From: Acidiferrimicrobium sp. IK
GTDB lineage: Bacteria > Actinomycetota > Acidimicrobiia > Acidimicrobiales > Palsa-688
NCBI RefSeq assembly: GCF_025499425.1
Contig: NZ_JAIMCB010000016.1
Location: 1-64,000 of the forward strand
Direction: 5' to 3'
DNA: 64,000 nt
The notes under the pieces are model-generated. The model did not search any database. It was not told where the DNA came from and was given only the letters and a program-made list of their open reading frames with translations. Position numbers and translations under genes: made by a program. This document shows positions 8,601-16,480 of the stretch, one piece after another (position 1 is the stretch's first letter; every line of letters begins with the position of its first letter).

Positions 8601-8793
8601 GGCTGCGTCGCCTGGCCCGGGCGGCGGAGCCCGGGCCGATGGGGACCGGGCGGTGGAAGACTCCCTCGACTCCACCCGGCCGGCGCCGGGCGTGGCTCGG
8701 CGCGCTGGGCGCACCGCCAGTGCCCTTGTAGGCGGCCTGGCGGCGGTCGCCTGGACATCCCTCCTCCTGCGCCGTCTCGTACGCGGACAGTGA
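5602..8793 (+). CDS. FAD-binding and Fe-S cluster oxidoreductase (GlcD/GlpC-type fusion)
   Basis: A 1063-residue fusion. Residues about 30-260 form a PCMH-type FAD domain (NRGGGTSLSGE, then TIGGNIGNNSCG), followed by an FAD-oxidase C-terminal domain ending in GTLSGEHGDGQQRAELL. Two [4Fe-4S] ferredoxin motifs follow: CVGVGKC...C near 600 and CLACKGCTNDCP with cysteines at 662, 665, 668 and 672. Two CCG domains (CCGRPLYDYG; GGCCGLAGSWGF) complete the heterodisulfide-reductase-like module. The family oxidises D-2-hydroxyacids such as D-lactate or glycolate and passes electrons to quinone. The last 25 residues are hydrophobic and basic, possibly a membrane tether. Coupling to the upstream ThDP gene points to 2-oxoacid/2-hydroxyacid metabolism. 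Confidence 0.88.
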   Translation: MSAAAASPAAAKKRRIPVKPAPEMAVGMVGVETIDVDGLRRALTETVEGEVRFDAGSIAMYANDASNFRQVPLGVVVPKTLDDVVAAHRACARFGAPVLNRGGGTSLSGETVNYAVVIDNSKYLTRIGETDVRRRTVTVEPGAINEQVNVHTGRQGLVFGPAPSSHSRCTIGGNIGNNSCGIHSVQAQLYGPGPRTSDNVAGLEVCTYDGERFWVGVDEEAELDQIIAAGGRKGEIYAKLRDLRDRYADAIRAGYPDVSQLPRRVSGYNLDELLPEKGFNVARALVGTEGTCATALQATLMLTPAMLERTLVVVGYPDICEAATHVEEIIGRFRPIGLEAVDDMLINDQQELGMNVEDLEELPQPAKAWLLVQFGADDAEESQSSAQAFVDWLHSHGYKPDRVTVMASKQEGGRSEDIWTIRESGLGSTAFPPDGRDHWPGWEDSAVPPSRAGAYLRDLKALYDRHGLRGAFYGHLGQGCIHSRISFDLRSPEGVRDYRAFMEEAADLVVSYGGTLSGEHGDGQQRAELLEKQYGPELMAAMREFKLIWDPRWRMNPGKVVDAFRLDEDLKLGTGYNPHRSPTKFAYKQDGGDFAHAALRCVGVGKCRVPQAKETMCPSYQVTREEKHSTRGRARLLFEMLRGEVITDGWQSEEVFDALDLCLACKGCTNDCPVNVDMPTYKAEFLYHHYQSWRRRRPRYAYAFGFIDQASRLASRVPELVNFATQTPVLAAAARLAAGIDRRRPLPTFAPMTLQEWFARRGGTANPHGRPVVVFPDTFNNHLHTQVGVACVEAIEAAGWQVIVPEGHLCCGRPLYDYGFLDTAERYLHNVLDRLRPYVRDGIPVVGMEPSCLAVFRDELTKILPHDNDAARLAEHALHFGEFFERYELDVPHLEGKALLWGHCHHRATGGVDPEQKTLERMGLEVQSLSGGCCGLAGSWGFEEGKYDMSLECGEQALLPAVRDAKHQTVVVANGFSCKTQIEDAGTGRRALHLAEVMRLAASPGPGGGARADGDRAVEDSLDSTRPAPGVARRAGRTASALVGGLAAVAWTSLLLRRLVRGQ

Positions 8794-8950
8794 GAGCGTC
8801 GCTCAGATCCGACAGTCCAGCGGTTCCTCCAGGCACGCGCTCTCCGCCACCCACAGATCCGAGGATCCAGGGTCGCTAGACGGGGGCGACCGGAATGCTC
8901 AGTGTCGAGGCCGCTAGCTGCGGTGGGCGCTCTTCGTGGCGAGGCCGCGA

Positions 8951-9626
8951 TCACCGGATCTTCGCCACGGCGACGACCGCCTCCGGTCGCGACAGGTGGT
9001 CAGGCTTGTGCTGGGTTAGGCAGCGAGGCGGGCAGGTCGACGAAAGCCCGTCACCGAACAGCTCGGTGTCGGGCGTGTACCCCGGGAGGACGACGTTGGC
9101 GGTGACGCCATGCGGAGCCAGGTCGTTGCTCAAGGCCAATACCCACCCGTTGAGGGCGGACTTGGCGGCCACATAATGGGCCCCCTCCCCCGGACCGGGT
9201 GGCCATGGAGCTGACCAGCACCACCCGGCCGCCGGGACGGCGCAGCAGCGGGGCGAGGGCGGTGGTGAGGAGCACCGCGGTCATCACGTTCTCCTCGAAG
9301 GTCTGGCGCCACGCGGCCGCGACCCCGGACAGGTCCCCTCGGGGAGCGGTCGAGCCGCCGGCGTTGTTGATGACACCGTCGATGACCTCGTGCTCGTCGC
9401 CCAGGGCGTCGGCGAAGGCAGCAACCGCCTCGGGGTCAGTCCCGTCGAGGGCGTAGGGCCGGACGCGACCGGGCACGGTCGCGTCGTCGATCTCGCGTGC
9501 TGTGGCGTCTAGGACCGCAGCTCGGCGCCCCACGATCACGACCTGGTCACCCTGCACGGCAAGCGAGCGGGCGATGGCCCTCCCGATCCCGGTGCCCCCT
9601 CCCGACACAACGTAGATCCTCTGCAA
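8951..9626 (-). pseudogene. Frameshifted SDR gene
   Basis: The 5' part reads as a normal SDR (VVSGGGTGIGRAIARSL, INNAGG, VVLVSSMATRSGGG), then loses its frame in a G-rich run at about 9179-9192. A neighbouring frame resumes with AHYVAAKSALNGWVLALSND and VTANVVLPGYTPDTELFGDG, the YxxxK helix and what follows it. One extra base would explain the shift. After the GDG the C-terminus is unlike any SDR and stops early, so the gene has also lost its tail; a sequencing error alone would not explain both. The TTG start at 9626 has GGAAGG 7 nt upstream. Confidence 0.75.
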
Positions 9627-9669
9627 CGTGACTCCTTCCGCCAGCGGTGCGGCCGACCCTCGCAATTGG

Positions 9670-10044
9670 CTACCGTGCACGGCGGTGGACGGCCGGCCCG
9701 GCTACCAGGCGTCCAAGGGGGCGGTCAACGCCCTGACCCGTCAGGTGGCGGTGGACTACGGCCTCGAGGGCATCAGCTCCAACGCCATCATCGTCGGGTT
9801 CACGCCGACCGGCGGGGAGGTCATCACCAAGATGGTGCAGAACGAGGCATTCATCGCGGCCGTGCGCCGAGCCATCCCCTCGCCGCGCCTCGGCCGACCG
9901 CTCGACATCGCCAACGGCGTGGTGTTCCTGGCCTCCGACGAGGCCGAGTACATCCACGGTGTGCTGTTACCGACCGACGGAGGGCTGTCGTGCCGGCTAG
10001 GCATCCCCGACACATCCGCGCTCAGTGCGATCCTGCCCGGATGA
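9670..10044 (+). pseudogene. 3' fragment of a second SDR gene
   Basis: The frame starts abruptly just before the active-site helix (VDGRPGYQASKGAVNALTRQ) and continues normally through the substrate loop (GFTPTGGEVITKM) to the C-terminal FLASDEAEYIHGVLLPTDGG. The whole Rossmann half, with the TGxxxGxG cofactor motif and NNAG, is missing. No promoter or Shine-Dalgarno is visible. It lies head to head with the frameshifted SDR 44 bp away, so both may be products of one rearrangement. It is not the missing tail of that gene: the strand is opposite and its YxxxK region is duplicated. Confidence 0.75.
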
Positions 10045-10079
10045 CCGTTGTTCTCCGTCATTGACGGCGCACCTCCCGC

Positions 10080-10913
10080 TCACCGAACCGAGAAGCCGGC
10101 GTCGACCGGCAACGAGACGCCTGTGATGTACTTCGCCTGATCGGAGACCAAGAAGGCGACGGCGTCGGATATGTCGCTCGGCTGGAGGATGTCCACCGGG
10201 AGGGCATTGCGCATGGCGGAGATGGTGTTGTCGCCGCCGGCGATCGCTTCGGCCTGAAGGGCGGCCATCGCGTCGTTCATGGTCATTCCCGAAGCCACGC
10301 CTGTCGGGTGGACGGCGTTCACTCGAATCGAATGCTCGGCCAACGCTTCGGCCATCTGCTTGCAGATCCCCACCAGCCCGAACTTCGACGCGGTGTAGGC
10401 CAGCGCTCCGGCCCTGAATCCACCGATCGGGCGCACGCCGGCGGTGGAGCCGGTCAGCACGACAACCCCGCCCCGCCCGCCTGCGATCATCCTGGGGACA
10501 ACCGCTCGGACCACGTGAAACGCCCCGGTGAGGTTCGTCTCGATGATGTCCTGCCACAGGGCCACTTCCGTGTCTTCGTCAACCGCCCCCAACCGGACGA
10601 TCCCTGCGTTGGACAAGGCGATGTCGAGCCGGCCGAAGACCTCGAAACCCTCATCACTCACTGCCTTCACCGCGGCGGCGTCTCGGACGTCGGCCTGACG
10701 GGCGATGATCCGGCGCCCAGCCGCCTCAACCAACTTTACCGTCTGGTCGAGATCCTCCGCCGAAGCGTTGGGGTAGTCCATGGTCGCTATGTCGTGGCAT
10801 ATGTCCAGGGCGATGATGTCCGCTCCCTCCTCTGCCAGACGCACGGCATGCGATCTACCCTGCCCCCGAGCGGCACCGGTGATCAGCGCAACCCTGCCCT
10901 CGAGTGATCCCAT
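10080..10913 (-). CDS. Mycofactocin-coupled SDR family oxidoreductase
   Basis: A 277-residue SDR of the type annotated as mycofactocin-dependent: the opening VALITGAARGQGRSHAVRLA with GADIIALDIC is the hallmark of that subfamily, whose bound NAD(H) is thought not to exchange and to be recycled by mycofactocin. The active site is YTASK, preceded by GSTAGVRP. It ends with DQAKYITGVSLPVDAG. Two ATG codons are adjacent (10916, 10913); I chose the second because family members usually begin MG-x-L-x-G. It faces the indolepyruvate oxidoreductase gene across a 250-bp intergenic region holding an operator-like repeat. The alcohol substrate cannot be deduced. Confidence 0.85.
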   Translation of the reverse strand: MGSLEGRVALITGAARGQGRSHAVRLAEEGADIIALDICHDIATMDYPNASAEDLDQTVKLVEAAGRRIIARQADVRDAAAVKAVSDEGFEVFGRLDIALSNAGIVRLGAVDEDTEVALWQDIIETNLTGAFHVVRAVVPRMIAGGRGGVVVLTGSTAGVRPIGGFRAGALAYTASKFGLVGICKQMAEALAEHSIRVNAVHPTGVASGMTMNDAMAALQAEAIAGGDNTISAMRNALPVDILQPSDISDAVAFLVSDQAKYITGVSLPVDAGFSVR

Positions 10914-10973
10914 CATGTCCCCGATCTGCCGCCAGCCGGCCCGGCGCCACGAGGAGCCTAGCGGCCTGGGCCG

Positions 10974-10998
10974 GTATTGAAAACAACCTTTGCAATAC
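10974..10998. promoter_or_regulatory. Operator-like inverted repeat
   Basis: GTATTGAAAA and TTTGCAATAC form 10-bp arms with one mismatch around a 5-nt centre (25 bp in all). The site lies between the divergent SDR and oxidoreductase genes, 61 bp before the SDR start, in locally AT-rich sequence. The regulator is unknown; the Lrp/AsnC protein downstream is one candidate. Confidence 0.4.
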
Positions 10999-11090
10999 TA
11001 GGTCGGCGTCCGCTTCGCCGATCCGACGCCGGCCAGGGCACTAGCCAGGTCCTTCGGTCGTCGTGCCCCTGCGACCCCGAAGTTCGCATT

Positions 11091-11125
11091 ATCCGCGATT
11101 ATATCCACGTATCCCGCGATGATAT
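11091..11125 (+). promoter_or_regulatory. Near-identical direct repeat upstream of the oxidoreductase gene
   Basis: ATCCGCGATTATAT (11091-11104) and ATCCCGCGATGATAT (11111-11125) are direct repeats about two helical turns apart, starting 79 bp before the proposed GTG start. They may be regulator half-sites. They overlap an alternative ATG start at 11119, which is one reason to prefer the later start. Confidence 0.3.
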
Positions 11126-11169
11126 TCGGACTCCTGGCTGCACAGGCGAAGAAGCTCCAGGATGGCTCG

Positions 11170-14100
11170 GTGACCGACGTCATCGCACCCGACAAATCTC
11201 ACCCGACGTTGCATGACCGCTGGACCGGAGAGAGCGTCGAGGTGCATCTCTCAGGGGTGCAGGCGGCGGTCCGTGTGATCGTCGATCAGCTCCGCGCCGA
11301 CCGGATGGCCGGGCACCGGACCGCGGCGTTCGTTTCCGGTTACCAGGGTTCCCCGTTGGCCGGCTTTGACAAGGAGCTGGGCCACGCACTCCGCTCGATC
11401 CATGGCTTGGAGGTGGTCCACCGGCCGGCGGTCAACGAGGAGCTTGCGGTCACGGCGGTGATGGGCAGCCAGCTGTCGACTCTCCAGCGGCGGTCGCGCG
11501 TCGATGGGGTGCTGGGCGTCTGGTACGGGAAAGCCCCGGGCCTGGACCGCAGCATGGATGCCATGCGCCACGCCAACTATGCCGGCGCCTCGGCACTCGG
11601 CGGGGCGGTGGCACTGGTCGGGGACGACCCGTCTGCCAAATCCTCCACCCTGCCGAGCGCTTCGGAGGCGGCGCTGGCCGACCTAGCCGTACCGGTCCTC
11701 TTCCCCCGCACGCTGGCACAGGTCTTGGAGCTCGGACATCATGCCATCGCCCTCTCCCGGTGGTCCGGGTCCTGGACTGCGCTCAAGATGGTCACCAGCG
11801 TCGCCGACGGGGAGGGCAGCATCGCTCTCGCGCCGCCCCCTGCCCTTGTCCTCCCGGAGGGCTGGGACCGGCCGCCGGTGTCGGGGGACCTGCTCACCCC
11901 GGCGACCATCGAGCGGGAGGAAGTGGTCCGCACCAGCCGCATCGACGCTGCGGGTCGCTACGGCGACGCCAACGGGCTCAACCGGATCGTGGTCGCTCCC
12001 CGCAATCCCCGAGTCTGGCTGGTCGCAGCAGGGACCGTGTTCTCCGAGCTGCTCGAAGCGGTGCGGCTCTTGGGACTCGACCCCGGCAGCCTCGACGGCG
12101 TCGGGATCGGGCTGGCCGAGGTGCGGATGCCGTTCCCGCTCGGAGCCGGCTTCGCTCGTTCACTGGCCGCGTCGGAGGAAATTGTCGTGATCGAGGAGCG
12201 TCGCGAGCTGATCGAGCACCAACTGCTCGACCTCTTGGCCCGCAGCGGCACCTGGGCGCGTGTCATCGGGCGACGCGACCAGACCGGCCGCCCGCTCATT
12301 CCTCGCCACGGAAACCTCGACGCCCACCGCATCGCCCGCCTGCTGGCGCCCGGTCTCCGGGCTCGCTTCGGGCCGGCCGTACAGATGCCGGCGCCGCCCC
12401 GCATGCACATCCCGCTCGCCGCCGAGACCGAGCGGGTGCCTTGGTTCTGCTCGGGCTGCCCGCACTCGGTCAGCACCGTCGTCCCGGAAGGCACGCTGGT
12501 GGGCGAGGGGATCGGGTGCCATTCGATCGTCCATTTCATGCCGGACTCCCGTGTCGGGCAGAGCATCGGCATCACTCAGATGGGCGGCGAGGGCGCCCAG
12601 TGGATCGGCATGGCGCCGTTCGTGACCGACCGGCACGTCGTGCAGAACCTGGGGGACGGGACGTTCTTCCACTCCGGGCATCTCGCGGTGCGAGCCGCGG
12701 TAGCCGCCGGCGTGGCGATCACGTTCAAGGTGCTGTGGAACGGGGCGACCGCCATGACCGGCGGCCAGGACATCGCGGGGGGTGCCGCTTCTCCTGTCGC
12801 GCTAGGACGGCTGCTCCTTCTCGAAGGGGTGCGGCGGGTGACGATCACCACCGACGACATGTCCCGCTACCGGAGGATGCGCATGCCCGAGGGTGTGACG
12901 GTTCGCCCCCGCGAGGACGTGGTGGCGGTCCAGGAGGAGTTGGCCGGGCTCGACGGGGTGACCGCCATGATCCACGATCAGGCGTGCGCCACCGAGCTGC
13001 GCCGGGCCCGCAAACGGGGCCTTGTCCCCTCTCCCCGATTCCGGGTGGTGATCAATGAACGGGTCTGCGAGGGCTGCGGGGATTGCCAGGCCAAATCCAA
13101 CTGCCTGTCGCTGCAGACCGTGGAGACAGCTTTCGGGCCGAAGACCCGGATCGACCCGGAGTCGTGCAACACCGACCTGTCCTGCCTGCAGGGTGACTGC
13201 CCAGCCTTCACCCTCGTCGAGGACGATGGGCGGGGGATATCCGCCGCCCCGTCCGGAGCCGAACTGGCAATCCCACCCGCTCCAGTCGCGGCTGGTCCCC
13301 TCACGGTCCGAATCGCAGGCGTCGGGGGCACCGGGGTCGTGACCGTCGCCCACCTCCTGGCGTGGGCGGCGATGCTCGAAGGCGTCGAGGTATGGGGCCT
13401 GGACCAGACCGGCTTGTCGCAGAAGGCCGGCCCGGTGATCTCCGACCTGCGGATGGGCCGGGGGGCGCTCGATCGCTCGAACGTCCTAGGCGAGGCCGAG
13501 GTCGACCTGCTCCTCGCCGCCGACCTGCCTGCCGCGGCCCGCTCCTCCGTGCTCGCCGGGCTAGACAGCGGGCGGACGGCGATCGTCGCCTCGACGACCT
13601 CCAACATCAACGGGCCTGCGCTGCTGCGCAGGGACGCCCGGCCGGCACCGACAACCGAGCTGTCCGAACGGCTCCGCGACGCGGCGCGCCCCGGTGCCAG
13701 CTGCTTCTTCGACGCCGCCGCCGTCGCCGCAGCCGCGGGGGTCCCGGCCACGACCGCCAACGTCGTGCTGCTCGGCGCGGCCTGCCAACTCGGTCTGCTG
13801 CCGGTCTCCGCCGGCGCTCTGCGCTCCGCCGTCGAGGCCAACGACGTGGCCGCTGAGGCCAACCTGTCAGGCTTCGAGGCCGGCCGCGCGTGGGCCCACG
13901 ACCCGCACCGGCCCATCGGTGCGGACACCACGGCGGGGCCCGGCGGCGACGCAGCCATCACATCGAGATTCGATCTCCCCGAAAGCCACCGGCCCCGTAT
14001 CGCCGCCCTCGCCCAGGACCTCGTCGAGTACCAGGACCCAGACCTGGCCGAGCGCCACCTCCGCCTGGTCGAGGAGACGTGGCGGGCGGAGCGGGCGGTC

Positions 14101-14592
14101 GGCGGTGAGGGCCACCTTGCTGCAGCCGCCGCCTCGGGCTACCACAAGCTCCTCGCCTACAAAGACGAGTACGAAGTCGCCCGGCTGCTCCTCGAGCACC
14201 CGGCCGCTGCCGGCCGCACCACCTGGCTGCTGCACCCGCCCGCCCTCCGCGGTGTGGGTCTTCGGCAGAAGATACACCTCCGGCCCCCCGCCAAACCGCT
14301 GCTGCAGGCGCTCCGAGCGCTGCGCTCGCTGCGAGGCCGAGCCCTGGATCCCTTCGGTCGCTCGCCCTTGCGCCGCACGGAGCGAGCACTCCCCGTCGAG
14401 TACGCCGCGAGCATTAGGACGCAGCTTGCCCGGCTCCGATCCGTCGACCTTGAACCGGTCACCGCCCTGGCGTCCCTGCCGATGAAGATCCGCGGCTACG
14501 AGGACGTCAAGCTCCGTGCCATCGAGGAATACCGCACCGAGATGACCCGCCTCGTGGACCTTCTTCAAGCCGGGCAGCAGCCGGTCGCCTGA
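11170..14592 (+). CDS. Indolepyruvate ferredoxin oxidoreductase, alpha-beta fusion
   Basis: A 1140-residue 2-oxoacid:ferredoxin oxidoreductase in which the IorA- and IorB-like parts are one chain. The N-terminal third holds the Pyr-type domain (LSGVQAAVRVIVDQ, GYQGSPLAGFDKEL). The ThDP-binding part is around FCSGCPHS, GIGCHS and GGEGAQWIG...NLGDGTFFHSG. A 2[4Fe-4S] segment follows, with VCEGCGDCQAKSNC and further cysteines. The gamma-like domain begins at IAGVGGTGVVTVAHLL, and a C-terminal DUF-type tail closes it. The family oxidatively decarboxylates aryl- or branched-chain 2-oxoacids to acyl-CoA. I prefer GTG 11170 (AGGA 8 nt upstream) over ATG 11119, which has no ribosome site. An Lrp/AsnC regulator follows 35 nt later. 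Confidence 0.9.
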   Translation: MTDVIAPDKSHPTLHDRWTGESVEVHLSGVQAAVRVIVDQLRADRMAGHRTAAFVSGYQGSPLAGFDKELGHALRSIHGLEVVHRPAVNEELAVTAVMGSQLSTLQRRSRVDGVLGVWYGKAPGLDRSMDAMRHANYAGASALGGAVALVGDDPSAKSSTLPSASEAALADLAVPVLFPRTLAQVLELGHHAIALSRWSGSWTALKMVTSVADGEGSIALAPPPALVLPEGWDRPPVSGDLLTPATIEREEVVRTSRIDAAGRYGDANGLNRIVVAPRNPRVWLVAAGTVFSELLEAVRLLGLDPGSLDGVGIGLAEVRMPFPLGAGFARSLAASEEIVVIEERRELIEHQLLDLLARSGTWARVIGRRDQTGRPLIPRHGNLDAHRIARLLAPGLRARFGPAVQMPAPPRMHIPLAAETERVPWFCSGCPHSVSTVVPEGTLVGEGIGCHSIVHFMPDSRVGQSIGITQMGGEGAQWIGMAPFVTDRHVVQNLGDGTFFHSGHLAVRAAVAAGVAITFKVLWNGATAMTGGQDIAGGAASPVALGRLLLLEGVRRVTITTDDMSRYRRMRMPEGVTVRPREDVVAVQEELAGLDGVTAMIHDQACATELRRARKRGLVPSPRFRVVINERVCEGCGDCQAKSNCLSLQTVETAFGPKTRIDPESCNTDLSCLQGDCPAFTLVEDDGRGISAAPSGAELAIPPAPVAAGPLTVRIAGVGGTGVVTVAHLLAWAAMLEGVEVWGLDQTGLSQKAGPVISDLRMGRGALDRSNVLGEAEVDLLLAADLPAAARSSVLAGLDSGRTAIVASTTSNINGPALLRRDARPAPTTELSERLRDAARPGASCFFDAAAVAAAAGVPATTANVVLLGAACQLGLLPVSAGALRSAVEANDVAAEANLSGFEAGRAWAHDPHRPIGADTTAGPGGDAAITSRFDLPESHRPRIAALAQDLVEYQDPDLAERHLRLVEETWRAERAVGGEGHLAAAAASGYHKLLAYKDEYEVARLLLEHPAAAGRTTWLLHPPALRGVGLRQKIHLRPPAKPLLQALRALRSLRGRALDPFGRSPLRRTERALPVEYAASIRTQLARLRSVDLEPVTALASLPMKIRGYEDVKLRAIEEYRTEMTRLVDLLQAGQQPVA

Positions 14593-14614
14593 GTCCCGTC
14601 CCCCAGCGGCGATC

Positions 14615-14620
14615 TACTGT
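14615..14620 (+). promoter_or_regulatory. -10 box of a leaderless gene
   Basis: TACTGT ends 7 nt before the GTG of the Lrp/AsnC gene, and no Shine-Dalgarno is present, so transcription probably starts at or next to the start codon. Confidence 0.5.
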
Positions 14621-14627
14621 CGACCCC

Positions 14628-15131
14628 GTGGGCCCTCCCCGTCTCTCGGCCACCGACCGGCTCCTCATTCGGCTTCTCCAGCAAGATGCCCGGCGCAGCA
14701 ACAAGGAGCTGGCGCGCCTCGCCGGCATCGCCGAGTCGACCTGCCTCGAACGCGTCCGGAACCTCCGGGAGCGGGGGGTCATCACCGGGTGGCACGCCCA
14801 CACCGACCTCGACGCGCTAGGCCGCCCAATTCGCGCCCTCATCAGCGTCCGGCTCCAACCGAAGACCACGGCCTCGGTCAACGACTTTGTCGAGTCCGTG
14901 CTCGCAGCAGCCGAGACCGTGGCGATCGACACGGTCTCAGGAGAGGACGACTTCCTCGTGCGCGTCGCCGTCCCCGGCGTCGAGTGGCTGCGCACTTTCG
15001 TCCTTGAGCACATCACCAGCCGCAGCGACGTCGCAGACACCCGCACATCCCTCGTCTACGACCACCAAGCCAAGGACGTCATCGAGGAGATGGAGACCCT
15101 GCCCCGGCCGCACCCACCTTTACAGGGCTAG
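14628..15131 (+). CDS. Lrp/AsnC-family transcriptional regulator
   Basis: A 167-residue feast/famine regulator. The N-terminal winged helix-turn-helix begins ATDRLLIRLLQQDARRSNKE and continues LARLAGIAESTCLERVRNLRE, which fits the family. The RAM ligand-binding domain follows (RALISVRLQPKT, VAIDTVSGEDDFLVRVAVPG). Such proteins sense amino acids or their 2-oxoacids, which suits the upstream gene for a 2-oxoacid oxidoreductase. It could control that gene and the divergent mycofactocin SDR. The GTG start has no ribosome site and appears leaderless. Confidence 0.9.
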   Translation: MGPPRLSATDRLLIRLLQQDARRSNKELARLAGIAESTCLERVRNLRERGVITGWHAHTDLDALGRPIRALISVRLQPKTTASVNDFVESVLAAAETVAIDTVSGEDDFLVRVAVPGVEWLRTFVLEHITSRSDVADTRTSLVYDHQAKDVIEEMETLPRPHPPLQG

Positions 15132-15248
15132 CGGGCAGAGAGGCAGCAAGCCGCGGCGCGCCGTCCGGCCGACCTCTGGCACGCCCAGCACGCAGGGACA
15201 ACGCCCGTCATGGGTCGTCACCTTTACATTGCTGCGCACAGCCGTGGG

Positions 15249-16445
15249 TTAGGCCGTCCGCTGGAAGTTGAAGACACGCCGAGCGTTGGTCTCGGCGATC
15301 TTGCGGGCATCCTCATCGGGCACGTCGGCAAGAGCCTCGACCAGCTTCTTGCGTGACGCCGGGAAGTTGCTGTCGCTGTGCGGATAATCACCCTCGAACA
15401 TGATGTTGTCAATCCCGATCAAATCCCGCACCTCGATCCCCGCGTTGTCTGCGATGAAGCAGCCAAAGATATGGTCCCGAAACAGATCCGACGGGCGCAC
15501 GTCTTGGTTGACACCGGTATAAAACCGATGTCGCTCCCACGTATAATCCAGCCGCTCCACAACGTAGGGCATCCACCCGATCCCGCCCTCCGACAGCGCG
15601 ACCCGCAAGGCAGGGAACTTGTGGAACACACTGGAGAGAAGTAGATCCACGGTCGTGAACATCGAGTTCATCCCGAACAAAGCGATCGACACAGCGAAGT
15701 TCGCATCAGGCGCCACTTCCGGCGCGCCGCCGGATCCGAAATGCAAACAGAGCGGCATATCGGCCGACTGCGCCGCCGCGAGGAACGGATCCCAGTGGTC
15801 GCTGTGGTACGACGGCAGCCCGATCCGATGCGGCGCCTCAGAGAACGTGATCGCCTTCGCGCCCTTGGCTGCGGTCCGCTCCACCTCCGCTACCGATGCC
15901 GCCACATCCCACAGCGGCACCATAACCATCGGGATGAACCGGTCAGGCGCCGCCGCGCACCACTCGTCGAGGATGAAATCGTTCCATGCCGCCACACACG
16001 CCGTCGCCAAGTCCTTGTCCTTGGCAGCCAAGAACTTCGAACCGGCGAAACCAGGAAACGACGGGAAGCACATCTGCGCGTGCACCCCGTCAAGGTCCAT
16101 GTCAGCCAAGCGAGCCTTGACGTCATAACAACCGGGCAGCATGTCTTCGTAGCGGACCGGCTCCAACCCGAAGTCCTTCGGTTCCTTCCCCGCCACCGCG
16201 TTCAAACCCACCGTAGGATGGATCTCTCCCTCGAACGACCACGCTTGCGCCCCGCCGTCCAACTCAACGATCCGTGGCCCCGCCTCCTGGTATTTTGCCG
16301 GCAACCGATCCGACCACACCGTCGGATGCTCGATCACATGGTCATCCACAGAGATCAGTTGTACGTCATCGGACAGCACGAGCGTCCCCCCTCGGGTTTT
16401 GAGCAAACGCCGCAGATCCGGCGGTACTTCGTCAGCCTCTGACAA
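15249..16445 (-). CDS. Amidohydrolase-family metal-dependent hydrolase
   Basis: A 398-residue TIM-barrel amidohydrolase of the ACMSD-like group (amidohydrolase 2), which contains decarboxylases and hydrolases of aromatic or ring-cleavage acids. The first-strand metal motif, normally HxH, appears here as SVDDHVIEHP; LCLHFGSGG holds the second histidine, and FEGDYPHSDSNFP the final metal/active-site Asp with the PHSDS signature common in this clade. The TTG start at 16445 is preceded by AGGAGGG with 8-nt spacing. It lies 35 nt after the TetR stop and is probably co-transcribed with it. It may act on a product of the divergent acyl-CoA dehydrogenase set; this is context only. Confidence 0.85.
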   Translation of the reverse strand: MSEADEVPPDLRRLLKTRGGTLVLSDDVQLISVDDHVIEHPTVWSDRLPAKYQEAGPRIVELDGGAQAWSFEGEIHPTVGLNAVAGKEPKDFGLEPVRYEDMLPGCYDVKARLADMDLDGVHAQMCFPSFPGFAGSKFLAAKDKDLATACVAAWNDFILDEWCAAAPDRFIPMVMVPLWDVAASVAEVERTAAKGAKAITFSEAPHRIGLPSYHSDHWDPFLAAAQSADMPLCLHFGSGGAPEVAPDANFAVSIALFGMNSMFTTVDLLLSSVFHKFPALRVALSEGGIGWMPYVVERLDYTWERHRFYTGVNQDVRPSDLFRDHIFGCFIADNAGIEVRDLIGIDNIMFEGDYPHSDSNFPASRKKLVEALADVPDEDARKIAETNARRVFNFQRTA

Positions 16446-16480
16446 ATTATCACACCCTCCTGGCTAGGCCAAGGGCCTTC

